From Erigeron canadensis (taxonomy: Eukaryota; Streptophyta; Magnoliopsida; Asterales; Asteraceae), in assembly GCF_010389155.1 (NCBI RefSeq), contig NC_057761.1, positions 4,032,501 to 4,096,500 of the forward strand: a stretch of 64,000 bases of DNA. The letters are read 5' to 3'. Numbering within the stretch: position 1 is the stretch's first letter; every line of letters starts with the position of its first letter. Shown piece after piece: positions 35,208-46,468 of the stretch. The translations under genes and the position numbers were made by a program. Below the pieces are notes generated by a model. That model did no database searches, was not told where the DNA came from, and saw nothing but the letters and a program-made list of their open reading frames with translations.

Positions 35208-35352
35208 TATTATTAATAATGACATAAAAAGAGTCACATTTCTCCTTTTGAAAAAAAAATATTCACTATTGCCAATAGTCTATTGGAACAATCACTACAC
35301 GTTTTGTTGGACTCAAATATAGTCATAAAAGCTATGCAATGATTAATATTTC
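35208..35352 (+). repeat. right copy of ~140-bp direct repeat flanking the MULE
   Basis: It starts with the right target duplication TATTATTAA and repeats the left copy in the same orientation through GCTATGCAATGATTAATATT. The two copies would be in tandem if the MULE were absent. Confidence 0.88.
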
Positions 35353-35475
35353 AATCATTTTAGTGAGGGCCTGAACAAACACAAATATGTCTTAAGTTAC
35401 CAAAATAGAAAAACTTAAGTTACCAAAATAGAAAAATGCTTTAAAGTCATGAATCCATTTATGCACCTTTTTTTT

Positions 35476-36650
35476 TAATACTTTGTCCCAAACGAAGATG
35501 GTGTGTCGTTAGGTCCGGTGATGGAGTTTGTACAAACAGAAGTGTTCATCCAAAGTTGGCATGCTCAAATTCCTTTAATTCCATATTATAAGTACGTCAT
35601 CTTAATATATATATATATATATTATATACTATAAGACAGCTGAACTAATAATTTATTAATTAATTACATCATTTAATTTCATTAAATTGACTTTTGATAA
35701 TGTTATCATTTAGATAAACTACAAATTAAAAATCTTGATGATCATTATCCAAATATACTAGTATATTGATATTTATATTAATTTGTAGAAAAAGTCTCAT
35801 TAATTTATACTTTTTTGTTTTCCATCAATAATTTACACTTTTTAGCTCTGAATACTTAATTTATATATATTTTTAGCCATCAACTTGAGAGAATTATTTA
35901 AAATTTGCAATCATTTAATTAATTAAAAAAAGTTCAACATATGAAATATTGTCTACAAAAATTTATTTCAAAACCTAATGACTTATTAACAAATATTAGA
36001 TTAGATTTTTATAAATTATAAATATTAATATTTAGTTTAATATTTATTATATACATAAATTAAACTCTAGATACATATCTCAAACATAATAACAGATGAC
36101 GATATATAATATCATCATTTTAAACACAATTGGAATTTCAAATCAAAAGTCTTAATTGTTATCAAAGAATATAGACACAATTCTAACTGTAATCAAATTA
36201 TTATAGGACATGTGATTGAAAATAAACCTATGCGTGCTTCAGGTCCGCATTATGATCAAATACATATACTTGAATGTCAAGTACAGAATCACAAGTATGT
36301 TTATATTTTAATTCTTAAATATTTTTCATAATAATATCACATTATGAGTACAACTGATTTCAAAATATTCTAATAGAGAAATTATTATATATAATATGTG
36401 CCTTGTGAAATGACTACAACAAACATATCAATTAATATGTCTAGGCTAATAATGACAGTGACGAACCTATGATTATTGTACTACAACTTGCAAAATATAA
36501 CACTTAAAACCGTATTTCTACAAAATTATAATTTATGACTTAAGTGTATGAAGATTTAATATTGATAATATCGTAAATCCCGTATTCAGTGTTGGACACG
36601 GGTCTAAAATCTAGTAGCCAAATATAGTAATAGTTTTTGTTTCACCAATT
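35476..36650 (+). pseudogene. O-methyltransferase exon 1 remnant, split by a Helitron
   Basis: The stretch 35477-35556 encodes YFVPNEDGVSLGPVMEF and VQTEVFIQSW, the end of exon 1 of the neighbouring O-methyltransferases, still in frame. The splice donor has changed from GT to GC (GCATGCTCAAATTCC against GTATGCTCAAATTCC). Intron 1 sequence follows to 35599 and resumes at 36615 (TAGCCAAATATAGTAATAG, like TAGCCAAAAAAA in the gene at 37.3 kb). The upstream part of exon 1 and all later exons are missing. It marks a fourth member of the tandem cluster. Confidence 0.85.
35600..36614 (+). mobile_element. non-autonomous Helitron A, 1,015 bp
   Basis: It starts TC after A (35599) and ends CTAG before T (36615). 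The 3' end has a CCCGT..ACGGG hairpin followed by TCTAAAAT and CTAG. The 5' end (ATATACTATAAGACAGCTGAAC) resembles that of Helitron B (ATATACTAAAAGACAACTGAC). It has no coding sequence. It lies inside intron 1 of an O-methyltransferase remnant, and the intron continues after it with no duplicated bases, as expected for Helitrons. Confidence 0.82.
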
Positions 36651-37307
36651 ATGTAAATAGAAAATAATTTTTAAAAAATAAAACATAGAAAATAATTTTT
36701 AAAAAGTAAAATGTTTATAAGACATTGCTAATTACGTGAATGTGTAGAAGTTGGTTTCTCAAAAGTAAAAAATTTATATAACAATGCTAATCACATGAAT
36801 TCAATCAATTCCTTTTTTATGGCTAACTAAAACAATGGCACCTCAATGTAAAAAGGTACACACATACCGGCCTAACTCAAATGCACGAAGCGTTTAGGCC
36901 ACTTAATTCTACGTCCTAGAAAACTTACCCCCGAAACCCATTAAAGGTAAAACCTTATCGCCCTTAAGATCGATCAAAGTGTGTTGTTATTTCCGCATTT
37001 ATCCATTGATTTTATACTGATGAATAATTGATTTGTTTAACTTATGTTAGCATCAAGTTTGTGAACAATATATCGGCTATAAGATTTTCTAATATTTTAA
37101 TCTAGGCCTTTTTACAAAATTTTAGTTTAAACACGTTAATCTATTTCTTTTGATCATTCTTGACTTTATTTATTTTGTAAACTATTTGGTAATAGTCAGT
37201 AGTAAATATTGAATTGGGCACACGACCCTATATATCATTATATATCCTATCTCTGAAACATTGTAAATAAGTAAACCAATTAAAAGAGGCAGTACCTCAT
37301 TCACAAA
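36651..37307 (+). promoter_or_regulatory. upstream region of the first O-methyltransferase gene
   Basis: Sequence from about 37020 onward (TGATTTGTTTAACTTATGTT, GCATCAAGTTTGTG, AAGATTTTCTAATATTTTAA) is shared with the regions before the genes at 40.5 and 46.5 kb, so it was copied with the gene. A TATATATC pair at 37231-37249 may be the TATA box. The stretch 36651-37020 holds a short duplicated GAAAATAATTTTTAAAAA block and no gene. Confidence 0.5.
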
Positions 37308-38785
37308 ATGGACATGTTGTGCGAGAAGCTACCTTCAAATGATGATGAACAATTCAGTTGTGCAATGCAGTTGGTTACCATTTCATCATTACCCATGGTT
37401 TTGCTTACTGCAATCAAGCTCAAAGTCTTGGAAGTTATAGCTGAGGCCGGACCGGATGCCCAACTCTCGGCTAGTGAGATAGCATCCACTTTGTCAATCA
37501 CCTATCCAGGTGCCCCGATTATGCTAGACCGAATGCTTCGTTTACTTGCCAGTCATTCAGTCGTTACTTGCACTCAAAGAGAACTTGAAGAGAAGCCAGT
37601 TAGAGCTTATGGGCTAACTCCTGTTGCCAAATACTTTGTCCCGAACGAAGATAGTGTGTCGTTAGCTCCGATGATGGAGTTGGTACAAGGAGAAGTGTTC
37701 ATCCAAAGTTGGTATGCTCAAATTCCTTTAACTTCTTATTATATATCATAGCCAAAAAAAAAAGGTCACAATTATAGTGATTTTTTTTTACACCAATTTA
37801 GTCATCGGTTGAATTGGTCTACTTTTTTGTTTGACCTTGTTTCAACTGGTATAAGGAGTAATATAATACCATTCGACCTTTATTTTCATTTTCGCTTCTA
37901 ACGCCGTTGGCTAAACAAGTAATTTTACTTCGTTGGTGCAAACCAAAGGTATAAGCTTAAGGATTGTGTGCTTGAAGGGGGGATTCCATTCGACGAGGTT
38001 CATGGAGCAAATACCTTTGAACTTCCAGCAGTCAATGGGAGCTTCAATGAAATTTTTAACAAGGCCATGGTGCACCATTCTACTATTGTGATCAAGGAAA
38101 TGCTCAAGTGCTATCATGGTTTTGATAACCTCAAACGTGTGGTTGATGTCGGAGGTGGTTTAGGTGTTACCATCAAGATGATCGTATCAAAATATCCTTT
38201 TATTGAAGGAATTAATTACGATCTGCCTCACGTGATTCAACATGCACCTACCTATCCTGGTATGTTTGTCGTAACTAGCTTGTTTCATAAATTTGAAGAC
38301 AATCTTACTATACAAAGCTTGTCTAAGAAAATTTTACTATAGGTATACAACATATAGGAGGTGATATGTTTCAAGATGTCCCACAAGGCGATGCTATTTT
38401 TCTGAAGGTATTTTTTGACTTGAATTATGCATGGTTTTAATTTAAATGTCTTCTCTAAACAAAAATTTCTGGAATATGACATATGTAGTGGATACTACAT
38501 GACTGGAGTGATGATCATTGCTTGAAGTTGCTAAAGAACTGCTATAAAGCATTGCCAGACAATGGAATGGTTATTGTAGTTGATGCGATTCTTAGTTTTG
38601 TACCGGATTCAAGTGTTTCGACTAAAATGAACATGAACACAGACGCAATCATGATGACACAAGATCCTGGAGGAAAAGAGCGCACAGAGGATGAGTTTTT
38701 AGCATTGGCGAAAAAGGCAGGATTTAGTGGGATCAGAAAGCGGTGCTTGGTCTGCAATTTCTGGGTCATGGAATTCTATAAGTAA
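37308..38785 (+). CDS. COMT-like plant O-methyltransferase, gene 1
   Basis: Four exons: 37308-37711, 37949-38259, 38343-38407, 38489-38785, all with GT..AG introns, give 358 residues, normal for the family. These enzymes move a methyl group from S-adenosylmethionine to a hydroxyl of phenolics and act as cytosolic dimers. An N-terminal dimerisation domain (FSCAMQLVTISSLPMVLL; LDRMLRLLASHSVVTC) precedes the SAM site [19 protein letters not shown] and GGDMF, the catalytic His in WILHDWSDDHC, and the GGKERT motif. The position of the first catalytic Glu (AECIL in caffeate enzymes) is Asp here (VDAIL). The caffeate-contacting Met-Asn pair is Leu-Val, and EYHG is ELPA. So caffeic acid is probably not the substrate. 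The start is the first ATG with the conserved N-terminus shared by the sister genes. Confidence 0.93.
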
Positions 38786-40490
38786 CTAGAATTCTGCCTA
38801 CTTATTTTATTTCCAAATCATTCTGATCACACATATGATCAATTATCTAATAAGTTGAAATAATGTTATGTTTTTTTTTTATGTTCAAAAAAGAAAATGT
38901 TATGTTTTGGGATCCCAACTAGTATTCATGTAACATGCTCCTTACAAGTAGTTCTAGTTTGTGGCGGATTCATAGACTAGTGTTATGCAAGGGCAAAAAA
39001 AAAAATAACTTACTTGAACATCCAAAGAGCTATAGCACGTCCGAACAACAACGATTACAACTGCAAAAAGAATCCAAATTGTAGCATAAGAGCAGAACAG
39101 GGTCCAAACAGCACCACAAATGGCTTAAAAATAGGTTCTCAAAACTATAACAATAACACCTACGATCGGTTCCAAAAGAGCACCAAAACAGCACTCAAAC
39201 AACACCAAAACAGAAGCGAAACAGCTCCTGGACAACACCAAATAACTGCAAAACATAACGGCATCAAAACAGAATGTAAGCAACCAAACTATGGGCAAAA
39301 CACAACGTTTTTTTCACTAAAACATGATAAAAATAAATTAAAAAGGGAAAGATAATAGATAATATTTGCTAGCTCCTGTGAATTGGAAAAGGGATTCAAG
39401 TTTTGGGAAATGTAGGCTTTTGTTGTATGTTGGGACCTATGAGCACGTCTAAACTACAGCCAATTCAGGTGCGAAAAGGATCTAGATGTAGCATTAACAG
39501 TTGGAAAGCAGGGTCCAAATAGTACCACAAATGACTTATAATTACACAACTTCCCAAAATTGCACATTAAAACCAAAGATCAGCTCCCAACCAACACCAA
39601 AACGACTGCAAGTTTGCAAAATAGCTCTTGGACAGGACCAAATTAACAACAAAACAGTAGCAAAAAACAACAAAAAAGAACGTAAGCAACAAAAATTAGC
39701 CAAAAAACAACGTTTATTTCACTAAACCATGATTTTTTTTTATTTTAAAAAAAGGTTAAAAACTGTAACTTTCCTTTACCCTTTTTGCTAAAGCGATCAC
39801 TTACATTTTCATTTTTAACATTGGCTAAGCCTTCTTGCTTAGGGTGATATTTCAAAATACTTATCCTCTCGATGGGAATCTTAATGATAGTTGTTTATTA
39901 TTATTCGAATTTTATTTGAAAGTTTCACACTGATAACTAGTACATACAATTCACAAATTAGATATAAATACTTATGATACAATTCGAATAACCCAAATTA
40001 TGAGTCAAGAACTCAGGATTAACAAATTTACCTCTAATACAATGATGTAATATAGCGTCTGTGAATTGGATTTGTAAATCAGATTCTATGTTTTGGAATT
40101 ATGGGCTTTGTTAGTGGGTTCGTGTATTTTAGGTTCGGGCCTAGTTAAAAAGTCAGGCTATTTTATTTTAATCGGTCGGGTCACTCAGGTGGTCAGTTCT
40201 GGTAAAAATGATTTGGGGTAAATTTAATCATGCTGTAAGTTTTGTTTTTTTATTTAATTTTTCAACAATCATTTAAGTTCAAATGGGAAATATTTTATAG
40301 TTTTGGTTTGATCAAAATCTTATCCATTCAACTTTATATCAATGTCTAATTGATTTGTTTGGTTTACATCAGCATCAAGTTTATTGTCATATATCTGCTA
40401 AAAAGATTTTCTAAAATTTAACTCTATGCATTCCTCTAGAACATTATAAACGTGTAAACATAATAGTACAACGAGTACCTCACTCACGCC
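38786..40490 (+). repeat. intergenic region with duplicated O-methyltransferase tails
   Basis: A stretch from about 39000 (TACTTGAACATCCAAAGAGC, CAGGGTCCAAACAGCACCAC) is repeated in degraded form from about 39440 (GCACGTCTAAACTACAG, AGCAGGGTCCAAATAGTACC) and again after gene 2 at 42020-42360. Small ORFs here are not genes. The upstream region of gene 2 starts near 40320 (shared CAACTTTATATCAATGTCTA and GCATCAAGTTTATTG), with a possible TATA box ATTATAAACG at 40443. Confidence 0.75.
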
Positions 40491-41896
40491 ATGGACGAGT
40501 TGTGTGAGATACTGCCTTCAAATAATGATGAGCAATTCAGCTATGCAATGCAATTGGTTACTATCTCATCATTACCCATGGTTTTGCTGAATACAATCAA
40601 GCTCAAACTCTTGGAAGTTATAGCTGAAGCCGGACCGGATGCCCAACTCTCGGCTAATGAGATAGCATCCACTTTGTCAATCACCTATCCAGGTGCCCCG
40701 GATATGATAGACCGAATGCTTCGTCTGCTTGCCAGTCATTCAGTTGTTACCTGCACTCAGAGAGACCATGGAAAGAAGCCGGTTAGAGCTTATGGGCTTA
40801 CTCCTCTTGCTAAATACTTTGTCCCGAATGAAGATGGTGTATCGTTAGGTCCGGTGATGGAGTTCATACAAGAAGAAGCTTACATCAAAAGTTGGTATGC
40901 TCAAATTCCTTTCTAGAAAATACAGAGAAGTCCACATATATAGTGATGGGTTTTTTTTTTAATATCAGTTGAATTTCTTTTTTTTTGTTTCACCTTTTTT
41001 CCATGTTCCAACTTATATAATAAACACTGACCTCTATTTTTATATTACTTCTTTGTTACAAATAAAAGGTATAAGCTTAAAGATTGTGTGCTTGAAGGGG
41101 GTATTCCATTCAATGCGGCTCATGGAGAAAATACATTTGAACTCCCAACTCTCAATCTGAAGTTCAATGAAGCTTTGAACAAGGCCATGGTGCACCATTC
41201 TACTATTGTGATCAGGGAAATTCTCAAGTGCTACCATGGTTTTGATAACCTCAAATCTGTGGTTGACGTCGGAGGTGGTTTAGGAGTCACCATCAATATG
41301 ATTGTATCAAAATATCCTTTTCTCAAAGGAATTAATTACGATTTGCCACACGTGATTCAACATGCACCCATATATCCTGGTATGTTTGACGTAACTAGCT
41401 TGTCTCATAAAACTTATTACAAACTGACTATACAAATTCATTACAATTGAACTATAGGTATAGAGCATGTAGGAGGTGATATGTTTCAATATGTCCCACA
41501 AGGCGATGCTATTTTTCTGAAGGTATTTTTCGACTTAAATATATGCATGCTATTAATTTATACGTCTTCCCTAAAGAATTCGAGATATGACATATGCAGT
41601 GGATACTACATGACTGGAGTGATGATCATTGCTTAAAGTTGCTAAAGAACTGCTATAAAGCACTGCCAAACAAAGGAATGGTTATTGTAGTGGATGCGAT
41701 TCTTACGTTTGTACCAGATTCAAGTGTTTCTGCTAAAATAAACATGAATGTAGATGCAATCATGATGACACAAGCTCCTGGAGGAAAAGAGCGCACCGAG
41801 GATGAGTTTTTGTCATTTGTGAAAGAGGCTGGATTCAGGGGGATCCGAAAGCGATGCTTGGTTTGCAATTTATGGGTCATGGAATTCTATAAGTAG
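40491..41896 (+). CDS. COMT-like plant O-methyltransferase, gene 2
   Basis: Exons 40491-40894, 41069-41379, 41458-41522 and 41600-41896 have exactly the same lengths as gene 1 (404, 311, 65, 297), giving 358 residues with no stop. The SAM site VDVGGGLGV, the catalytic His in WILHDWSDDHC and GGKERT are kept. The same Glu-to-Asp change (VDAILTF) is present, and the substrate loop (MEFIQEEAYIKSW) and the residues before GGKERT (TQAPGG against TQDPGG) differ from gene 1. This suggests related but separate substrate choice. It is a tandem duplicate; introns and downstream tail are also recognisable copies. Both genes may be active, as nothing in them is broken. Confidence 0.93.
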
Positions 41897-43602
41897 CTAG
41901 TATAATTCTGTCTACCTATCTATTTGTATACACAATATTGTCTTTCAAAGTCAACATATATTTTCATTGCAAATCACAAAAATGTAATCCATATATATAG
42001 ATTTGAGTCAAGAAGGTAAATAAATAAACTTACTTGGACATCGAAAGAGCTATGAACACGTGCAAACAAGATCAAAAAAAGATGCGAAAAGGATCCAAAC
42101 TGTAGCAATCATTGCTGCAAAACAGGGTGAAAATAACATCACAAATGGGTTAAAAATAGCTTCCTAAAACTTCAAGAATAACAACCGCGGAACAGATGCT
42201 AAACAGCTCCTAGACAACACCAAAATAACGGCAAAACAAGCAAAAAATAGCAAAAATAAACCTGCGGAAATAACATTAAAAAAAAAAACAGCAAAAAAGC
42301 AGTAAAAGACAATGTAAGCAACAAAAAATGGTTAAAAAAACAACGTTTCTTTCCTTAAATCATGATTAAAAAAATAAATATACAAAATAAATATAAAAAA
42401 AAGTTACAAACTACAATTTTCCTTTACAGGGTACCCATTTTGTAGTAATATGGCTAAATCTTCTTTTTATATCAGTTGGACAAGAACTAAAAAATCCATT
42501 GCCAATTTTCATCTCTTCGCTTAGGGTAATATTCCATATCCTCTCGACCAGATACCAATGAGGAGTGATGATTTTAAGCTACATTTTAATCACTTGATGA
42601 TTTCTAAACAACAAATATAACAAGACTAACCCTGTGTTCTTGAGTTTTTTTTTAGAGAAAGAAAAGAAAACAAAACAAAACAAAGGATTATAATGATAAG
42701 ATGACTTCTAATCATTTTATTTCCTTCATAATTTAAACAAAGAACATAGTGCAACTAATACATACAATTCACAAGTTAGATATAAATTATGAGTTATTAT
42801 GCCCTAATAACAAATTTTATACCAAATTCACAGTCGCCCTGATAACAAATTTTATGACAAATTCATAGTCATACAATTCAAATAATCCAAAAGATAATGA
42901 GTTCGGATTTTAACTTTGAATTCAGTGTCGTAATGAATAATCTATACCCTTCCCCTTAAACTTTTAACAACCAGTCTAATTTATCATCCATATTTTCATT
43001 TTATATAATGTGACTAGAATATTCTTACACAATTTACACACATATACATAACAAAAACCCTAACTCCCTCGATTCACATCCCACCTCATACGTTGTCTAT
43101 TTTTAACGCTGCAATGCGTAATCATCCATCTATCTATACTATCTAATAAAACAAATCACCTATTTATTTTCCTAAAACTTTCTACCTTTGAAAAACCAAA
43201 AATACCCTTATCTTTTATTCATTAATCTAAACATCTTCATCTAATATACCTATAATATCCTTAATGAAATAATTTACAGTATAGATGTCCAACACTTAAA
43301 ATAACTAAAATACCATCTTTAACATCTCTTTTACATTCACCACAATCGTCGCCCCCATCACCGTCTCCACTTTCGTCCGTACTGTCGCCCCCGCCACCGT
43401 CACCACCACCACCACCTCCGCCATTACGACTCTCACCTCCGCTGCATTGCACGAGCATAGGTATTGCAAATCCTTAAAAACATTACAAATCTTAAATTTT
43501 TTAATTTTAATTCTAATCAAATAAACATCCTTATATATATTCCATAAATAAGCAAAAAAAAATACTATGAATATCTTAAAGATATCTAAAAATATGCCAT
43601 TA
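41897..43602 (+). other. intergenic region: duplicated tail, then AT-rich DNA
   Basis: The gene 2 tail repeat (42010-42370) is followed by AT-rich DNA with no gene. A C-rich tract (CCACCGTCACCACCACCACC and similar, 43380-43430) gives a spurious minus-strand glycine-rich ORF. A possible Helitron-like start (CTATACTATCTAATAAAAC) lies near 43135 but no matching end was found. Confidence 0.6.
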
Positions 43603-43610
43603 ACTATAAA

Positions 43611-44195
43611 TAGGGCTGTAAACGAACTAAACAGTTTATGAACCGTTCAATAGGAAGTTCATTCGTGTTCGTTCGTTTTGTTAAAGGAACGAACATGAAC
43701 ACAAAAGTCTGTTCGTTTAATTTAGTTAAATGAACGAACATGAACAAGGCTCTCGTTCGTTCGTTTATGTTCATGAACGTTCGATAATCTGAGCGTTTGT
43801 TCGTTTTATGTTCGTGAACCGTTCTTCGTGAACAATAGTTCGTGTATGTTCGTAACATTTGTTCGTTTATGTTCGTTTACATATATAAATACCTAACTAA
43901 GTATACTTTAAAAAATAAATTAAATGTAAATATTTTTTTTCTATCATATATAATTAATACCTATTTATTAGTAGTTTAAATAAAAATACTTACTTTATAA
44001 GTATTTCATTCGTTCATTTGTGTTCGAACACAAACGAACGAACATCCATGATGTTTTTATCCGTTTGTGAACACAACATTTTGTTCGTTTATCCGTTTAT
44101 GAACACAACATTATGTTCGTTTATCTATTCGTGAACCGTTCGTTAAGTTAAACGAACGAGTCTCGTTCGTGTTCATTCGGTTCTTTAAAGTCCTG
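43611..44195. mobile_element. hAT-type non-autonomous element, 585 bp
   Basis: The element begins TAGGGCTGTAAACGAAC and ends with the near complement GGTTCTTTAAAGTCCTG. It is flanked by the 8-bp repeat ACTATAAA (43603-43610, 44196-44203). An 8-bp target duplication with such ends fits the hAT superfamily. The body is a tangle of CGAACGAAC and GTTCGTTTATGTTCGTG words in both orientations and has no transposase. The minus-strand ORF (43604-43858) is low-complexity output of these words. Confidence 0.8.
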
Positions 44196-44426
44196 ACTAT
44201 AAATAGATATTTTTTGAAAAAAGCTAGGACAAACATGTTTTAATAATAAGAACGAGAAAGATATGGAAGAATCTGCTAGCTAAAAACACTCCATTGGGAA
44301 TTCTAAGTTTTAGAAATTGCATGTGGTCCTTTTTTTTTTTTTATTGATTTATCTTCGGTTAGGGCCTAGCTCGAAATCAGGCTATTTTAGTTTGTTCTTT
44401 TTAGGATTTAGTGTGACAGAATATAG

Positions 44427-44713
44427 GTAACTAACTATGGTTCAAAAGTTATAATATGCATGAACTCAAGTAATTTTTTATTGTATGCACGAACTTAGTA
44501 AAAATGTTCAAATCATGTAACATGATATACGTGGCAGCCCATCTGAGCTACCACGTGCAAGGTATTTTTTCTTTTTAACATGCCACATGTAATCTTTTGA
44601 TTGGTGAGTCACAAAAAGTTGCATGATTTGAACATTTTTACTAAGTTTCGTGCATACAATAAAGGTTTACTTGAGTTCGTGCACACTATAACCTTTCAGG
44701 CATAGTTAGTTAC
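44427..44713. mobile_element. MITE with perfect 13-bp ends and long inverted arms
   Basis: The ends are GTAACTAACTATG (44427) and CATAGTTAGTTAC (44713). The arms stay similar for about 100 bp (GCACGAACTTAGTAAAAATG; TGTTCAAATCATG). No convincing target duplication was found, so the superfamily is open. It has no coding sequence. Confidence 0.75.
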
Positions 44714-44749
44714 ACATGAGTTAAGAATGCAGATTCTAGAATATTCAAT

Positions 44750-45255
44750 ACAAGGCTGTGAAGAATACCTCTAACGGTATGAAAAGGAAAGTCGTACATG
44801 CTATAACTCATCAACGACGCGTAAAGAAGACTTAGTCTGCGTTGATTTCAGCTAAGGAGAAAAGATTCAACGGTCACTTGATTGGTCAAGATACCCTCCA
44901 ACGTTCAATCAACGAAGACCTGGAAGATCCCTACAATTTCGCATAGTTAGTTAGATTCTAGGTCTATATAAACGAAGGAGGCTGATCGATTTAGGCATCA
45001 TATCGTATTTTTACTCACTGCATACTACTCACTCAGTCACTTGTATTTACACACATTGCATTTCTCTCATATTCATTCTTACAGTTAGATATATCGATCA
45101 ACCGAATTCCACCATTTGTAAACATTTTAACAATAATTACTAAAAGAACAAAGGTAGAGCCGGTTGTTTCCTCCCGGGTTTTTTATGCCGACGATCTTTA
45201 AAGGGTTAAGGGCTTTTCCTCGTCAACAAATATCGTGTTCTTGCTCTTTACTCTA
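44750..45255 (+). repeat. LTR-like promoter sequence (possible solo LTR)
   Basis: The stretch holds CTATATAAACGAAGG (TATA) and a tail with TTGTTTCCTCCCGGG, TTAAGGGCTTTTCCTCGT and ATATCGTGTTCTTG. This run is seen at the 3' side of many plant LTRs. Neither LTR boundaries nor a target duplication could be fixed. It runs into a LINE fragment. Confidence 0.4.
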
Positions 45256-45275
45256 ACTGTTATTTCCTCTTTAAA

Positions 45276-45663
45276 GATTGCATTCCTACTCGATTTAATT
45301 TGAGCTCAAGAGGTATTCATATTCCGTCTCATGAATGTCCTTTCTGTCCATTGGGAGTCGATACAATGTTCCACTTATTTGCTGATTGTGCTTTTGCCGA
45401 GGAAGTAAGACAACACTTATGCTCATGGTTGCGATTTAACATTCCATGGAATTTGCCAGAGGAGATTCAGGTGTGGATTGCTTCAAATCAATGGACGAAG
45501 AGGGCTAAAGACATGGTTAGAGCCATCTGTTTCGTGTGGTGGTGGTCAATCTGGAAACACCACAATTATATTATTTTTAACTCGAGACGGCCTACTGTGT
45601 ATGAAGTGTTCTCCTCTATCGTTTCATTATCTTTCTTTTGGTTGTCAAAGCGGTGTAACACTT
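45276..45663 (+). pseudogene. LINE reverse-transcriptase C-terminal zinc-binding fragment
   Basis: The frame reads DCIPTRFNLSSRGI, then HECPFCPLGVDTMFHLFADC, then VWWWSIWKHHNYIIFN. This is the zf-RVT domain (two CxxC-type cysteines, then HLF..C) found at the C-terminus of plant LINE polyproteins. The RT and endonuclease are absent, and the 3' side degrades after about 45663 into a direct repeat of TTTGTTGTCAAAGCG words. It is a 5'-truncated or recombined scrap. Confidence 0.8.
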
Positions 45664-46468
45664 TTTGTTGTCAAAGCGTTTCATTATCTTTCATTATCTT
45701 TGAATCTCAACATATTTTATAAGTCCTTAACCTCACGAACGAAAGTTTGGTTACATTATTGATTTAAGTATTTATCATAGATTATCTTAGGTAAATTTTT
45801 GACCAAAACAATCATCTAGAAGAAGACTTGGTACACATGGTCTGTCATGTATATACCTTTTGTTTAACTAAGCTAAATTATGATATGTTGAACCTACATT
45901 CTTGTTATTGCGATGATTCATTACTCATTAGTTATGACTTAAATTTGTTGTGATAGTTTTTCCTTTTCATCATAAAATGAGGAAAAAATAAAAGTCAAAA
46001 CTTTTTAAGTCTGACAATATTATTTTTGTCGTATATTATCAAACATGTTTCATGTTATTATTATTATACATTATAAAACGTTAAAGCTTAAAACATATAT
46101 AATGGTATACATCTAAAAAATAAGTGTATACGAATTTTCCATGTTTCAAAAACATATTGAAAACACATGAAATAAAATCCAAATCAACAAATTTTAAAAA
46201 AATCCTAAGAGATTGCAAGAATTATTAACTTAATTAGGTAAGTTCAAATATGAAATATATTTTATAGTTGTAGCTTTCAATAAAATCTTATCAACTTAAT
46301 TGGGTATCAATGTCTAATTGATTTGTTTGGTTTTACGTTAGCATCAAGTTCATAACAACATTTCAGCTAAAAGATTTTCTAATATTTTAATTTACTCTAC
46401 GCCTTCATATAATATAAAAATGTAAAGCAATATTATTAGAAGTAGACAAGTAGTATCTCACTCACACA
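45664..46468 (+). other. intergenic region before the O-methyltransferase pseudogene
   Basis: No gene was seen. The last ~190 bp (ATCAATGTCTAATTGATTTG, GCATCAAGTTCATAAC, AAGATTTTCTAATATTTTAA) match the upstream regions of genes 1 and 2, so the pseudogene was copied with its promoter region. Confidence 0.6.

Noticed and set aside
39014..39725. ORFs of 113 and 74 codons downstream of O-methyltransferase gene 1
   Set aside because: They are Asn/Gln/Lys/Thr-rich products of an AACACCAAAA-type noncoding repeat that is copied in degraded, non-open form at 42.0 kb.
43261..43520. Glycine-rich and valine-rich minus-strand ORFs
   Set aside because: They come from a CCACC/CCGCC simple-sequence tract; no start context, domain or homologue is evident.
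43604..43858. 84-codon minus-strand ORF in the hAT-type element
   Set aside because: It translates repeated CGTTCGTT words (repeats of NERT- and FVHLTK-like peptides) and lies inside a non-autonomous element.
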